Origin: Mesotaenium endlicherianum
Taxonomy: Eukaryota > Streptophyta > Zygnematophyceae > Zygnematales > Mesotaeniaceae
Reading direction: 5' to 3'
Assembly (NCBI GenBank): GCA_009602735.1
Contig: WELA01009454.1
Span: 365,297 to 410,752 of the forward strand
Length of the DNA: 45,456 nt
This document shows, one piece after another, positions 1 to 10,888 of the stretch. The position numbers and the translations under genes were made by a program. How positions within the stretch are numbered: the stretch's first letter is position 1; every line of letters begins with the position of its first letter. The notes below the pieces were generated by a model that saw only the letters and a list, made by a program, of their open reading frames with translations, ran no database searches and was not told the DNA's origin.

Positions 1-569
1 GCGGGGGGGGGAGGGGTGAGGGGGGAGAAAAAAGGAGAGGGGGAAAGGAGGAGAACAGAGGGAGGAACAAGGGCCAAGGGAGAGAAAGAAAACGGGGTGG
101 TGTCTGACTGCACCTTGGTGTCTTAGCAAACAAGCATCACCAGTCGGTTGCATCTGCACACGGGCGGGGAGGTGCTCAAGGAGACGATGGGAAGGGGGAG
201 AGAGGTCGAGAAAGTGAGGGACCTCTAGGGAGGCGATTCAGAGAGAGGAAGGGGGGGGCATAGGCTGAATGGCTCGAAGGGGGAGAGGGAGAGCAGGGGC
301 AGGTTTGACGGGGGGTATCTTGACGGGTGGTGTCTGTCCGGGTGGCTGCAGCTCAGCGGAAAAGTTTCCGCGCATGAATACCACCAGCCACACGTGCACG
401 AAGTTAGAAGCGACGAGACAATCGGACCAAGGAGGAGGCCGATCGGCAGGAGGCAAGGAGCACAAGGGGAAGGCTTGACAGGGGGGGCGTTGACAGGGGG
501 AGAGTTTGGCAGGGGGGGCAGCTGATAGGGGGAAGGTTTGACGGGGGGTAGCTGGCTGGCTGAGGGTAC

Positions 570-1674
570 CTCGACGTCCTCGCGCACGAGCACCACCAGA
601 CGCATCTGGCCGCGGCTGGTCGCACGCACCACCTTGTACAGCTCGCCAAAGTGCGCTCTGCTTGCTTGCCCCCCCCCCGCCCCCCACGTGCGCACACACG
701 CACGCGCGCGCACAGACACACACACACACACATGCACACGCACACGCACGTACACCCACACGCATACACACGCGATAAGCTTTTTTTATCCCCACGGAGC
801 GCTTAATAGTTGTGTTTTGAAAAAATTTCGTTGACGCCCTAGCCCTGTCCTGACACAGAGGGGAGGACTTGGCCGAGCTCCAACTCCGCCGACCTGGTTC
901 TTTTTGTACACACACGATGTAGAGATGAACGCACACATGCATGCATTTGTTACACAAGGCAGGGATTGGTAGAACAGCCACCTCCCCCAACTTCGTTCTC
1001 CTTGACAAAAAGAACGTGAACGAACGTGCACAAGGAAAGGATTGGACACAGCCGGCCAGCTTGTGCCTGACTCGGCAGCCGCGTCTGATCATCTGATCTT
1101 CTCAGCAGCAATTGATGAGTGCTTGTGAACTCTAGGTTCCTGATGACCCCACGACCCATAATGCAAAGACTAGGAAAAGAAGAGCATCGAGACCTGGCGT
1201 CTCGCAGTCGCTGCCACTGTCCTCAATCTCTTGCTCCCTTCCTCCCTCTCCCGTTTGCTCTCTCTCCCTCTCATCGACATCATCATCGTCGACATCATCA
1301 TCATCGTAATCATCGTCATCATTATCATGAGACCAGAAGAATCGGCATAGGAGTATGGCGTCTCAGACACCAGCAGGGAACACCCCACGCAAGGGGCCAA
1401 AGGGGCAAGGGAGAGAGCACTGCCAGCCTGCCAGCCAGCCAGCTGGCCTGCCAGCCCGCCAGCTGAAGAGTCCTTGCGGCACTTGCCAGGCGGAGCCACC
1501 CACCGGAGAGACGCAACCCAGTGCTGGCCGCAAGTGGCGTAGGGCGCCGGCGGAGAGTACTCGCACTCCTGCATCACCCGCAAGGGCAGAATGTCGCGCG
1601 AGAGTGCGAGAGCGAGAGCGAGAGCGAGGCATTGAAGGACAGGAAGAGAGCGAGGGTGGGAAAGAGCGAGAGAG

Positions 1675-1741
<67 letters not shown>

Positions 1742-1744
1742 NNN

Positions 1745-1811
<67 letters not shown>

Positions 1812-2404
1812 AGCGAGAGAGAGCAAGAGCAGGAGCGAGAGAGAACGAGAGCGGGAGCGAGGTGAGAGCGAGTACGAGAGGGCGGGAGAGCAAGGGAGTG
1901 AGAGCGCGAGACAGCATCAGCGCGAGGAAAGAGCGAGAGAGAGTGGGAGGGAGCGAGAACGCAAGGGCGGGAAGAGGTAGGAGAGGCTGCGTCATAGCCC
2001 ACATAGAGTCAACGATCTCTGCGTGACCTGTCCGTCGCAACCTGGCATACTCATGGGCAAGGAATGCCTCTCAGTTGCGTACTCTACAACTTTCCGTACA
2101 TGACTGCATGCATACGTGTGTACAAAAATGAACATGCATTCATACATGGTTAAGTACTTTTGAATATACGTGGGAGAATACACGTATACACATACATCTA
2201 CGTACATTATGCACACGTATATTCACCAATAATTGCAGAATTATTACGCACACTAAATTTGCACATATCTGCGTACGAAGCTAAGCGGGGAAAGAGCGTA
2301 CAGACTATAGCTACGCGGAGGGTACAAAATTCCACACGGTGCCGGTACCCGAGATCCAGCGACGAGATTGGAGGCAGGTAGTGTACATAATAGCGCTTGA
2401 CGCG

Positions 2405-2446
<42 letters not shown>

Positions 2447-2450
2447 ATAT

Positions 2451-2489
<39 letters not shown>

Positions 2490-3847
2490 ATTTGAAAAAT
2501 GTAGTGTACATGATAAAGTTACATTAGGGGCTGTAAATTTTTACACGGGGCATAAAGGTTTACACAGGATAAAGTTTCGAACCTGCGACCCGACGACGAC
2601 CAGCTCATGCTGCGAATCCGTGGGCAGCCACGGCGACAGGTCATTGGGCTGCCAGAGGGCACAAGACGCACCGGGCGACAGGCAGCAACAGCACTTGACT
2701 GCACGTCAGCTACAATCATCATCATAATCATCATCATTATCCGCAGCCGCGGAAGATACAGCCCCAAGCACAGGGAAGACAGACTGACACGCAGGACGAA
2801 GGCAGCTGTCGCAGAAAAGTACCGAAGGAGAGAGAGGATCGCTTCAGTCGCTTACTTGAGGCAACTTCACACAACAGACACTAGCACATGATACACATCT
2901 TCACGTTACTGCTTCTCAACACGATGGCGCCCCAGGCCCGCTCGACGCCTCCGACGCCCCACACGCTCCCCTTGCGCGCGGATCGCGACCGCCAACACCC
3001 GTGGAGGTACACGTCCTCCACAGAAAGTAGCTGCTGCGCAACTTCGTGAGTACACGCTGTTACAGAAGTATCATGTTCGTGTATGCAATGACACTCTGAT
3101 GCGCGCACTCATTGGTTACGCTTACCCGTCCCAGCATCTCATGCATGTGCATAACCCAGACACGCCACTGCGAGGTCGCGAGCAACAGAGGGCAAGGGAG
3201 GGAGGTGAGGACCTTGGCCGGGGGCAAGAGGGGTGAGGGCTTGTGAGAAAGAGAGAAAGACGGTCGTGAGCGGGTGAGAGGGTGAGGCAGTGAGCAGGTA
3301 AGGGGGTGGAGGGAGGAGAGACGGGGCAAGGAGGTGTGGAGCTTGCATGGGTGCAAGGGTGCAAGGGAAAAGAAAGGAGGGGGGGGGGGATGGGGGGCGG
3401 CTATGGAGTGACGTACAGGTGGCGACTGGCCGACGTTCCAGGTGGTGATGAACGACGTGATGCGCATCTGCGGCTCCGCTCGAGCAGCGTGCACCTCCAT
3501 CAGAATCTGCTTGCCGCCCCCCTCCACCTCCTCTTTTGTTACACGCTTAACGACTCGCACAATGTATTGTACGCACACACGCACTCATGCACGCACGCAC
3601 GCCCATACACACACACACACACACAGAAACACTCACACAGACATCCACACACACATGCAGGCACGCACGCCCGCACACACACAGGGTGACGGTGAGGGTG
3701 AGGGCAAGAATGGGGTTGAGGGTGGGGGTGGGGGCACCTTTCTGTTGCAGAGCCGGCGGCCGTCCTTGGAGTAGAGGTCATAGAGCACCGGCTTGTTGTC
3801 CCCCCCCACTGCACTCCCGCCCCGCCCAACCCCCCAGCAGATGCCCC

Positions 3848-3880
<33 letters not shown>

Positions 3881-6800
3881 GCGCGTCAGGCTCTGGCTGC
3901 TAGGAAGCTTAAGGCGATCCTCTTTAGCAAGCACCACGCATGCTGCAGTCCACTTCATGGTGCACTCCAGTCCGCACTCTCATCCGCTCAACCGCCCAAC
4001 CGCTCACCCCCCTTCAGTTGCCCCCTCCCCCCCCCCCTTCCTCGCCTTCCCGTGTCCCCCCTACATCCCTCTCCTTCCATCTCCTCTCCCTCCCTATCTC
4101 CCTCTCCCTCTCCCTCTCCCTTCCTCCCTCCCTCCCTCGGACCACCCAGGCGGCGGCGCACGTCCAGTTCCCGCATATTGCCGCAGAAGTCGTGCATATG
4201 GTTTGTTGCATTCAAGCACCAATGCTTGTTCTCTGTTTCAGCTCCCATCCGCAACCTCTCCCTCAGCCAGCCGGCCGGCCAGTTGGTCGAATTTGTGGGT
4301 CGGACAGTCGGCCAACCCGCAAGTGAAATGGTTGTCTAGCAGTCAGCCTTTAGATTCTGTCGGTCTGTCAGTCAGTCAGACTCTGTCAGTTGGGGAGACT
4401 GTCAGATTCTGCCAGTCAGCCAGCCTCTCACTCAGTCAGTCAGTCAGAGAGCCAGTCAGACGAATGCAGTCAGTCATTCGGTTGCAGTCAGTCCGTCGGT
4501 CAGTCGGATTTCGGTCGGATTTCCATCTGACAGTCGGGTCAGGTCAGGGTTAGGTAGGTAGGCCGGTCAGTCCGCCGTGGCTTGCCTGCACCTCGTTGAA
4601 AACTTAGGAGGCCAGTCAGTCAGTCTGTCAGCCAGTCTGTCAGCCAGTCTGTCAGGTCTTCTCTATCAACCACCCAGTGAGCGGGGGCTTGCCTGCGGCC
4701 TCTCGTTGAGAAGGCCAGGCAGCCGGGCTCGGTCAGTCAGTCAGTCACATCCTCTCAGTCAGTCACTCGGTCCCTGCCGGCTTGCCTGCAGCCTCGTCGA
4801 GAAGGCCAGGCAGTCAGGCACATCCTCTCAGTCAGTCACTCAGTCCCTGCAGGGGCTTGCCTGCGGCCTCTCGGTGAGATGGTCAGGCAGTCGGACTCGG
4901 TCGGTCAGTCAGTCAGTCACTCGGTCCCTGCGGGCTTGCCTGCGGCCTCGTTGAGGAGGTCGGCGACGGCGATGCAGCGCAGCACGCCCACGCTGACCCT
5001 CCACCCTCCGCGCCGGTTCCTGGCCGTGATGCGCACACTCAGTTCCGCCTCCTGCGCCGGCGCCCGCGCAGCAGCCACACGAGGTTGCACTTGTGTTACC
5101 GGCTGCCTCTTGCAACACTCGCGCGCCTGTGCGTGCGTGTGCGTTTGGATGTATGCGTGCGCGTGTGTGTCTGCGCGCGTGTCTGTTAGAGAGTGCATGT
5201 GTGTATGCACGCGTGCGTCCGTCTTTTGTGCGTGTGTCGTGTGTGCACGTGTGTGCACGAGCGCGTGCACATGTGCCTGCGTGTGTGTGTGAGAGGAGAT
5301 GGTGTCATGCCCCAATAGATGCAAAGGGATGAAACTGCAAACAAGACAGAACTATAAAAAGAAGGAAGAGGGTTGCTCGACATCTGCCTGCATTCCTTCG
5401 CACACAGGGACATGCTTGCCCTGACAGATCAACAGCTTTGGCAGAGGCGCCCGTCTTAGGACTGGTGTCTTGTCAAATGCCAAGTTGGGCTGCGCTAAGG
5501 CAGCTGGTGACTGTCATATGGGGGGCTGTGACGAAGCCACAGGTGGCAGCTCACAACGGGCCTAAATCGCCAGATGGTTGCATAGGTAGGGATTTGTGAC
5601 GTGACTCTGCAGGAGGCTGAGGATGGGAGGGGGGGAAGGGGGAAAGGGGGGAGGAAGAGAGGGAGACTGAGAAGGGAGGATAGCAAGCAAAGGAGTGCGA
5701 TTGCCATTGGGATGGTGACAGGTGGCGCCTCCTCACCGCAGCGCGCTTGACGTCAAATAGGAAGTTGCGGTGGATCGGAATGACATCATCCTCCGTATTC
5801 GTCTTTATCTGCCACCCATCCACCCCATCTCATAAGTTAGCACGCTCCCCTTTCTCTTCCCCCCCGCCCCGGCCCCTTTGCCTCTCCCCGCCCCTCACCC
5901 CCGACCGCCATCCAATCGCAGGCGTGCTTCACAAGTGTATGTCGTTTCATCGCCCGTGCCGACCATCCCCCGCCTGTGTTCCCAGAGGGAAGCAAGGCCC
6001 CCATGACACCTCAGCTTCTTCTCGTCCCGCACTTCTCCATTTGTCACTTCCTCCCTTTACGCACCGTAACACTTCCTTTCTCACTCTCATTTCCCCTCTC
6101 TGGGAACCCAAGACGGATCTGTCCTCATCTCATCTCAATCGTACTTCTCCCTCACTTCTCCTCTCCACAACTTGTCCCACGCTGACTTCTCTCTCTCACT
6201 TCTTCTCTCACTTCCGTCTCTCGCTCTCACTGGACCTCCCTCTCACTTTCTCTCACTCTCTTTTCCTAATATACTCATACTAGTCCCTTTTCCTCATCGT
6301 TCAAACTCCTTGCCTTCCTCCCTCTCCTTCATTCTCTTACCCTTGTCTCGCTTCTCCCAACATTGTCTCTCTTACTCCTCCTCACCCTCTCTCTTACCCT
6401 CAGTATCACCTTCAAGATAGTGAAGAGCTTCCAGCGCTTTCATCTCACTGCAAGCTACGACAGGCGAGCAGTTTATGTCGAGGGAAGCAGCATAGCAGTC
6501 AGAAGGAAGCTTCAAGTGATGCACACCACCAGGAAGAAAAGGAGCAGGAGCAGGAGGAGGAGGAAGTTGGTGAGGAGGGGGTCACTTGCAAACGGCAAGC
6601 GCTCCCAACGAACACACGTGCACTCAAATTGCCCAAGAAGGACGTATGGAGAAGGGGAAGCACGTGCATTATGTACTTCGAGCAAGGCGTCTAACAAGGA
6701 TGCCGGAGAGAGAGGAGGGAGAGGGGGAGGGGAGAGGGGGAGGGGAGAGGGGGGAGTGGAGGGCTGCGAAGGGATGACCATGGTGTGCATTTGGCACTTA

Positions 6801-7099
6801 TTTAACTCTCTCACATGCACACACATACAAGCGCCCACAAAACTTTGTGCCCGGCAAAGGCGCGAAACGGCGGCAGCAGCATCACACACACACAAACACA
6901 CACACACACACACACAAGCGCGCACACTCGCACGCAAGCGCACGCACATGCACGCGGGCACACGCGCACTCACTTTGCTGGTCCGATAGAACGTGTCTTC
7001 GATGGCGACTTTGACGGTGGCACTCTGGGTGTGCTTCCCGAACCCGACGGCCTCGACGATCTTCACAGTCACCCGGCAGGCTGTCTCGTTGTAGTGCAC
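570..7099 (-). CDS. C2-like domain / inositol polyphosphate 5-phosphatase-type protein, spliced, partial (C-terminus off window)
   Basis: Spliced by eye; exons (minus) 7099-6974, 5808-5737, 5051-4940, 3808-3738, 3506-3417, 2648-2583, 1568-1504, 657-570. All joins keep phase and give about 230 residues. Seen: residues 1-135 alternate beta-strand-like segments (CRVTVKIVEA, ATVKVAIEDTFYRTSK, NFLFDVKRAA, AELSVRITARNRR, VLYDLYSKDGRRL), the pattern of a C2 domain. Then come TTWNVGQSPP, DLSPWLP, ELVVVGSQ-ECEY, C-x2-HW and QMRLVVLVRED, in the order found at the start of 5-phosphatase catalytic domains (TWNVG...P, DLxxWLP, VGxQEC, MRLxVFVR). The catalytic Asn/His/Asp motifs should follow to the left of base 570. 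Family role: removal of the 5-phosphate from phosphoinositides or inositol phosphates at membranes. Oddities: the C2-like loop lacks the usual calcium-binding Asp, and exon 5051-4940 ends at a GC donor. No start codon or N-terminal exon was found right of 7099. A 42-nt phase-0 candidate exon (3167-3126) was left out. Domain calls come from motif memory, not a search. Confidence 0.66.
690..775. repeat. AC/CACG-rich microsatellite in intron
   Basis: Purine-pyrimidine alternating CA, CACG and CGCG steps lie just upstream (minus sense) of the 657-570 exon. Potentially Z-DNA forming. Long frames here are only low-complexity Cys/Val or Thr/His runs. Confidence 0.8.
1678..1806. repeat. (GA)n microsatellite with NNN
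   Basis: An almost pure GA dinucleotide run of about 129 bases, interrupted by three N at 1742-1744, with GAGCGAGA-like degenerate flanks to about 1970. It sits in an intron of the 5-phosphatase-like gene. Its true length is uncertain because of the N. Confidence 0.95.
2406..2487. repeat. compound (AT)n-(GT)n-(CA)n microsatellite
   Basis: A TA run (2406-2438), then GTGTGTATATGC, then a CA run (2452-2487). Compound repeat inside the intron that follows exon 2648-2583. Confidence 0.95.
3570..3685. repeat. CA/CACG microsatellite cluster
   Basis: Degenerate (CA)n and ACGC tracts in the intron between exons 3808-3738 and 3506-3417. A similar block is at 3855-3885. Confidence 0.85.
4330..4980. 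repeat. CAGT-type repeat and ~75-95-bp minisatellite containing an exon edge
   Basis: 4340-4560 is mostly degenerate CAGTCAGT. From about 4581 a longer unit appears: CTTGCCTGCGGCCTC, a GTTGAGAAGGCCAGGCAG-like part, CAGTCAGTCAC, then CTCGGTCCCTG. Copies start near 4580 (degenerate), 4688, 4781, 4855 and 4934. The last copy is the 3' end of the real exon 5051-4940 with its GC donor, so each unit carries a copy of that exon end and splice site. Confidence 0.85.
5130..5295. repeat. GT/GCGT microsatellite
   Basis: Degenerate GTGTGCGTGCGC tract in the intron right of exon 5051-4940. Low-complexity frames across it are not genes. Confidence 0.85.
6884..6968. repeat. CA/CACG microsatellite beside an exon donor
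   Basis: (CA)n passing into CGCACGCA ends only six bases from the GTGAGT donor of exon 7099-6974, so the intron begins almost directly in repeat. Confidence 0.85.
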
Positions 7100-7199
7100 C
7101 TGCTCACGCATCCGCCACCCGGCCAGCCAATTCGCCGCCCGCCCATCCATGGCCCGCCCACTCCACCACCCGGTGCGCCCCGTCAGTCAGAGTGAGCAT

Positions 7200-7445
7200 A
7201 CGTCCAGAGCGTGCATCGTGGCCACCTGGCAGCCTCTGAGCACATCCCCTGGCAGCTTCTTGGCCCTAGCACTCGCACTGGCCACCTGGCAGTCTCATGC
7301 GGCACCACTTGGCAGCCCCAGGGTGTACCACCTGGCAGCCTTAGAGCTCACTCACTGGCCTTAGCACCCGAGGTGTGTGTGAACATAGCCGCTCCAGATG
7401 GGCAACTAGCTGTGGTGTGCCCCGACGCATGCCACCTGGAGTCCT
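7200..7445. repeat. dispersed CCACCTGGCAG short repeats
   Basis: About six copies of a CCACCTGGCAG-like decamer (7220, 7250, 7282, 7309, 7330, 7432) with 20-100-base spacing. No gene was recognised. It lies right of the first 5-phosphatase-like exon seen, so it is probably intron or upstream DNA. Confidence 0.5.
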
Positions 7446-7571
7446 GAGAGTGATGATAATAGATGTACATATGTGTGCATCTTAATGTATATGACGTATT
7501 TGTCAGACGTATACATTATAATTGCACATCTGTATGTGATACATACATAGTATAAGATGAGGGGACCCAAC

Positions 7572-7572
<1 letters not shown>

Positions 7573-7664
<92 letters not shown>

Positions 7665-7665
7665 N
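7573..7665. repeat. poly-C run (about 92 C) ending in N
   Basis: An uninterrupted C homopolymer ends in a single N. Such runs in a draft assembly are often sequencing or gap-filling artefacts. The poly-Pro and poly-Gly frames are meaningless. Confidence 0.9.
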
Positions 7666-9590
7666 TCTTTTACTTCAGAGAGAAAGCCTGCACATATCTG
7701 CATGACTCAAACTGTCCTTCAATAATAACAAGGACTGGAGAAGAGGGCTTGTTTATTTGCAAAGAATCCCCGACAATCTCCCCCCTTTCTTGCCCCTTCC
7801 TCAGCTCTTCATGTCCTCCCCCTCCCCCCCTCTTTCTGGAATTAAAGTCCAAATGCAGCAATTACCTGTGTGCCACTTGCCACTGTACTAAGCATCTCCC
7901 GCCGGGTGTCGGGTGGGGAGGCAGGAGTGGACAAGCTTTCTGGGGCACCCATAGCCTCAGCTTCCATGCAGACTTATAACTGGTCACTCTCAAGGAGCAG
8001 CCTTCTTTTCCAGCACCTGTACCCGCAGGATGGTACCAAAAAGGTGGGCCGAGACGAGCCCCTAGAGGTGCATCCACTTCATGCCATGCGGAGCACCAGC
8101 CTCTGACCTTGGTGCTACATGTGAGGCACAATCATAGGGGCAAGATTGACACTGGGTAGCAACCGTGGCACGCTTTGGAATTTCTTCGGGTCGAACCTCA
8201 GATGATGTACAGCCCTACATTTCGTTCTACCTGCCTAGCTTTGCGTGGCAAGCTCAATCTGTACCTTCTGCGGGTTGCTTACAAGAAACTAGGGCACCTT
8301 TCACTCTCTAGGGATTGAAGACGAGCTTTGATGGTCGAGATTGTAACATTCCTATATTAAGCATTCCTCCTTTGTTCCCCCAACGGTATACCACCGACTG
8401 AGATTCCAAAGTCAGCTGAAAAAGTTAGGAGATTCGCTATTGACCTTCAGCAGTAACCTTAGCGTTCTGCATAAAGAGGAGCACCAGCTACGGAGCAATG
8501 TATCTGAGGTTGCTAATCTACAAAGCAGGCACCTCTCAAGCACTGTCCCGTAGTCCTAGATCAAGGGAGCGAACAACCCGTAGAAGCTTAACATTTCAAC
8601 ATCGACAGCACCTTGACATTAGAGACGCGGAGACTTGAAACAATGCCGAAGCTAGCTGAAGCTCAACACAATCTTTACGCAGATGTGGTATATGACTCAC
8701 ATAACAAGGCTCTCTTCACGACTGTTCACTGCTTTGTCTTTCACGGTTGCTCAAGATTGTTCAAGATCCTAAAATTTGGTGTGCCCGGTGGTACTCTGGC
8801 GCCATTTGACGCCCCAAGCAAGTCCTACCCTAGGAACCACTAGGAACAATAACGCCGTAACAGCTGGTTAGTACGGTCCGCAAGCGACAGTTGTCCTAGA
8901 TTGTCTTTAATACTGTCGCTTACTCACAATCAGCCAGGCACATGATTACAAAGCGTGACAATTAGACACGCGACTCGCCTTTGCAAGTCGCGCACAGTGT
9001 GCTAGTAGCTACTGGCGCTCGTGCAGCTATATATGGGCAGCTATGGCGGCCCCGTGAGCCTCGTGAGTCGTGACTCGTGAGTATCACGGGTTACGTCACT
9101 CCACGTCCACGTGCTTCTTTCGTGACTTCTAAAGACTTTGAGGCGATCGTTGAGAGCCTCGTAGATCTCTGACGTTGACACGCACCGATATCTGCTATCG
9201 TTTGTTCTGCTGAAGCCCGATAGTTTGATTAATGTTGATTAATGCCGTGCCTATCCGCGTCGGAGCCAGGATGCGTGTGAGTCTCTCCTGCGCGTTTTCC
9301 TCGACGAGGTTGATGTGTCGATGGTTTTACACCTGCTAAAGTAATGCCTGGTTGAGTGGTCGGTGCATCATTGCACCGTGCAAAAAAATTTCTAGTTGAT
9401 TAACCTTTGCACGTGTGTCGGTGTGTCAATGGCCGGTTGTCTGTGGTTGACCAGTTAGTTGTTCATCTCGCACTAGCAGCAGCCAGTAAGACGGTTAGCT
9501 TTTCGGCGTTCTCACACTTAGCTTGTTCTTTCTCGGCTCCTATTTCAAGACTCTATGAGATTTGCAAAACAAATTATAATTTTCATTTCC
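7666..9590. other. no gene seen; probable LTR-type DNA at the right end
   Basis: No reading frame with recognisable protein features. On the minus strand, TGTAAGAGG starts at 9597 directly after a purine tract (AGGGAGGGG, 9598-9606), and a TATATAG element lies near 9030. The right part may therefore be the 3' LTR of the decayed gypsy element at 9598-10888. Its left end could not be fixed. Confidence 0.35.
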
Positions 9591-9597
9591 TCTTACA

Positions 9598-10888
9598 CCC
9601 CTCCCTATGAGGTGAGACGTCCCTGTCTCTTAGCTGAACGATATTTTGGTTTTCCAGCTTTCCGGCTGGGGGGTTTAGGAAGGAAGTCAGTTCCAACGTC
9701 CTGCCATAATCTCTTCCTCACCAATGCAAAAAGTGTGTCATCTGGCACCACACTTATCGCAAGTCACCATTGCCTCTTGATCATCCCGCACTTTGCAGCT
9801 GGCACAAGGTGTGGCTGGCACCTATTCCTCAAGCACACCCCTAACAGTTGGATAAATTTTTGGCGGATGGCACAGCGAACAATTCTACACATGATCTCTC
9901 ATGGTTTTGCCGTCAAAGCCTTCCAGCTCTAGCAAACCATTTCCAAGCACATGTTTCACGCGTAAGATCACTGCACCTGAATTGGTGTTGATGGTGGACT
10001 TGGTTTGGCGCTTCCTCTAGACGAAGTCCCCTTCTTGGATCTGTGTCATCTGCAGCCAATAACTCCCATTCCGAGTCTTCGCGTAGCGTTGGGTGTCTCG
10101 CTTCTGGGCAATTTTCATGTTGTCCAAAGCAACTAGCATTATGCATTCAAAGAACGGCTCACGGCGCACCATGACTTTCAACAGCTCTTCAAGACTGTCC
10201 AAGTCTTTCACATGTTTCAATTCCAACTTTATGTTGTTAGGTTCCACTGGACTTCTTCCGAACAGGATCTGGTATGGCGAGTAGTTCGCCAAAGCAGCCT
10301 GCTTACTGAATTGGTGGCGCATTACCAGCCATGGCAGAGCTAGGTCCTAATCTCGCTTGTCGTGTTCCAAGCAGTACTTCCGTGGTGTCAACTTGATGAT
10401 TTGCAACATTCTTTCTGCAATACCATCTGCTTGCGGGTGATGCCTGGATGTAGTGCGGTGATCAATGAAGCACTTATCCAAGAGATTTTGAAAGGACCCT
10501 TCGAACTCAAATCCCTGGTCTGTCAGCACTTCTGCTAGAGCTCCATGACGCACAATCACGTTATTGAAAAGCGCTTTCGCGATTCCCATACTTTCTTTGA
10601 TAGTCAGAGGAATGACCTCTATCCACTTAAAGAAATGCAATGCTTAATCATGACAATAATACACTCGTTTCCTCGCTTTGATAGCAACAGCTCACCTGTG
10701 AGATTGCAGCTGCAGCGGTAGGCTAGGCCCATAATTGGCAGAGGTTGCAGGTGCGGATGCTGTTGTGTGAAATTAGTCTTGACGCGATCACGGCTTTGAC
10801 AGGCCTTGACCACATCTTTGCACTGCTGCTTCATGCCCTTCCACCAAAAAGACAACTTGAATAGACTGTAAGTCTTCTAGACACCATA
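9598..10888 (-). mobile_element. element C: decayed Ty3/gypsy integrase fragment, interrupted by element A
   Basis: Minus-strand translation gives a gypsy integrase in order. Zinc-binding/linker part: SFWWKGMKQQCKDVVKACQS (10855-10650). Core: VLTDQGFEFEG and HHPQADGIAERMLQIIK (10640-10400). C-terminal part: YSPYQILFGRSP, LGNGLLELEGFDGKTMRDHV (10300-9890). The frame then continues into a PHD-like finger. It holds one frameshift near 10640 and at least six in-frame stops, so it is dead. Its upstream portion resumes right of element A at 21269, where the frame reads KVHKNTRHYGV up to the insertion point. A purine tract at 9598-9606 could be its polypurine tract. Confidence 0.8.
9678..9809 (-). 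pseudogene. PHD-finger (C4HC3) remnant fused to the element C integrase
   Basis: In the same minus frame as the integrase C-terminus the translation reads CASC, then KVRDDQEAMVT, CDKC, GAR-stop, HTFC, IGEEEIMAGRWN, stop-LPS. Spacing is C-x2-C-x11-C-x2-C-x4-H-x2-C-x12-(stop)-x2-S. This is the PHD spacing, with the conserved Trp before His (TGG to TGA) and the seventh Cys (TGC to TGA) explained by single changes and the eighth Cys replaced by Ser. PHD fingers bind histone H3 tails. Here one probably served as a chromatin-targeting module in the position where other gypsy integrases carry a chromodomain. The function is inference. Confidence 0.7.

Noticed and set aside
1170..2040. Long frames on both strands over the GA repeat (Ser-Leu, Arg-Glu runs)
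   Set aside because: Dinucleotide repeats are open in several frames; no domain, and exon 1568-1504 of the 5-phosphatase-like gene explains the only real coding signal.
2930..3060. Minus frame with QLLSVEDVYLHGC as a 5-phosphatase exon
   Set aside because: Not needed for the phase chain and the resemblance is weak.
3126..3167. 42-nt phase-0 exon with good splice sites (WRVWVMHMHEMLGR)
   Set aside because: Joining 3506-3417 directly to 2648-2583 gives the expected motif spacing (TWNVG...PP to NDLSPWLP); an insert here is not expected. An optional exon cannot be excluded.
570..3560. Cystatin-like protease inhibitor repeats
   Set aside because: First impression from VVxA-like strands; once the exons were joined the 5-phosphatase motifs explained all of them.
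4330..4940. CRISPR-like regular repeat
   Set aside because: Units abut each other, have no unique spacers, and match a neighbouring exon end; this is a eukaryotic intron minisatellite.
7557..7979. 140-codon frame beginning with poly-Pro
   Set aside because: Starts in the poly-C run and has no protein character afterwards.
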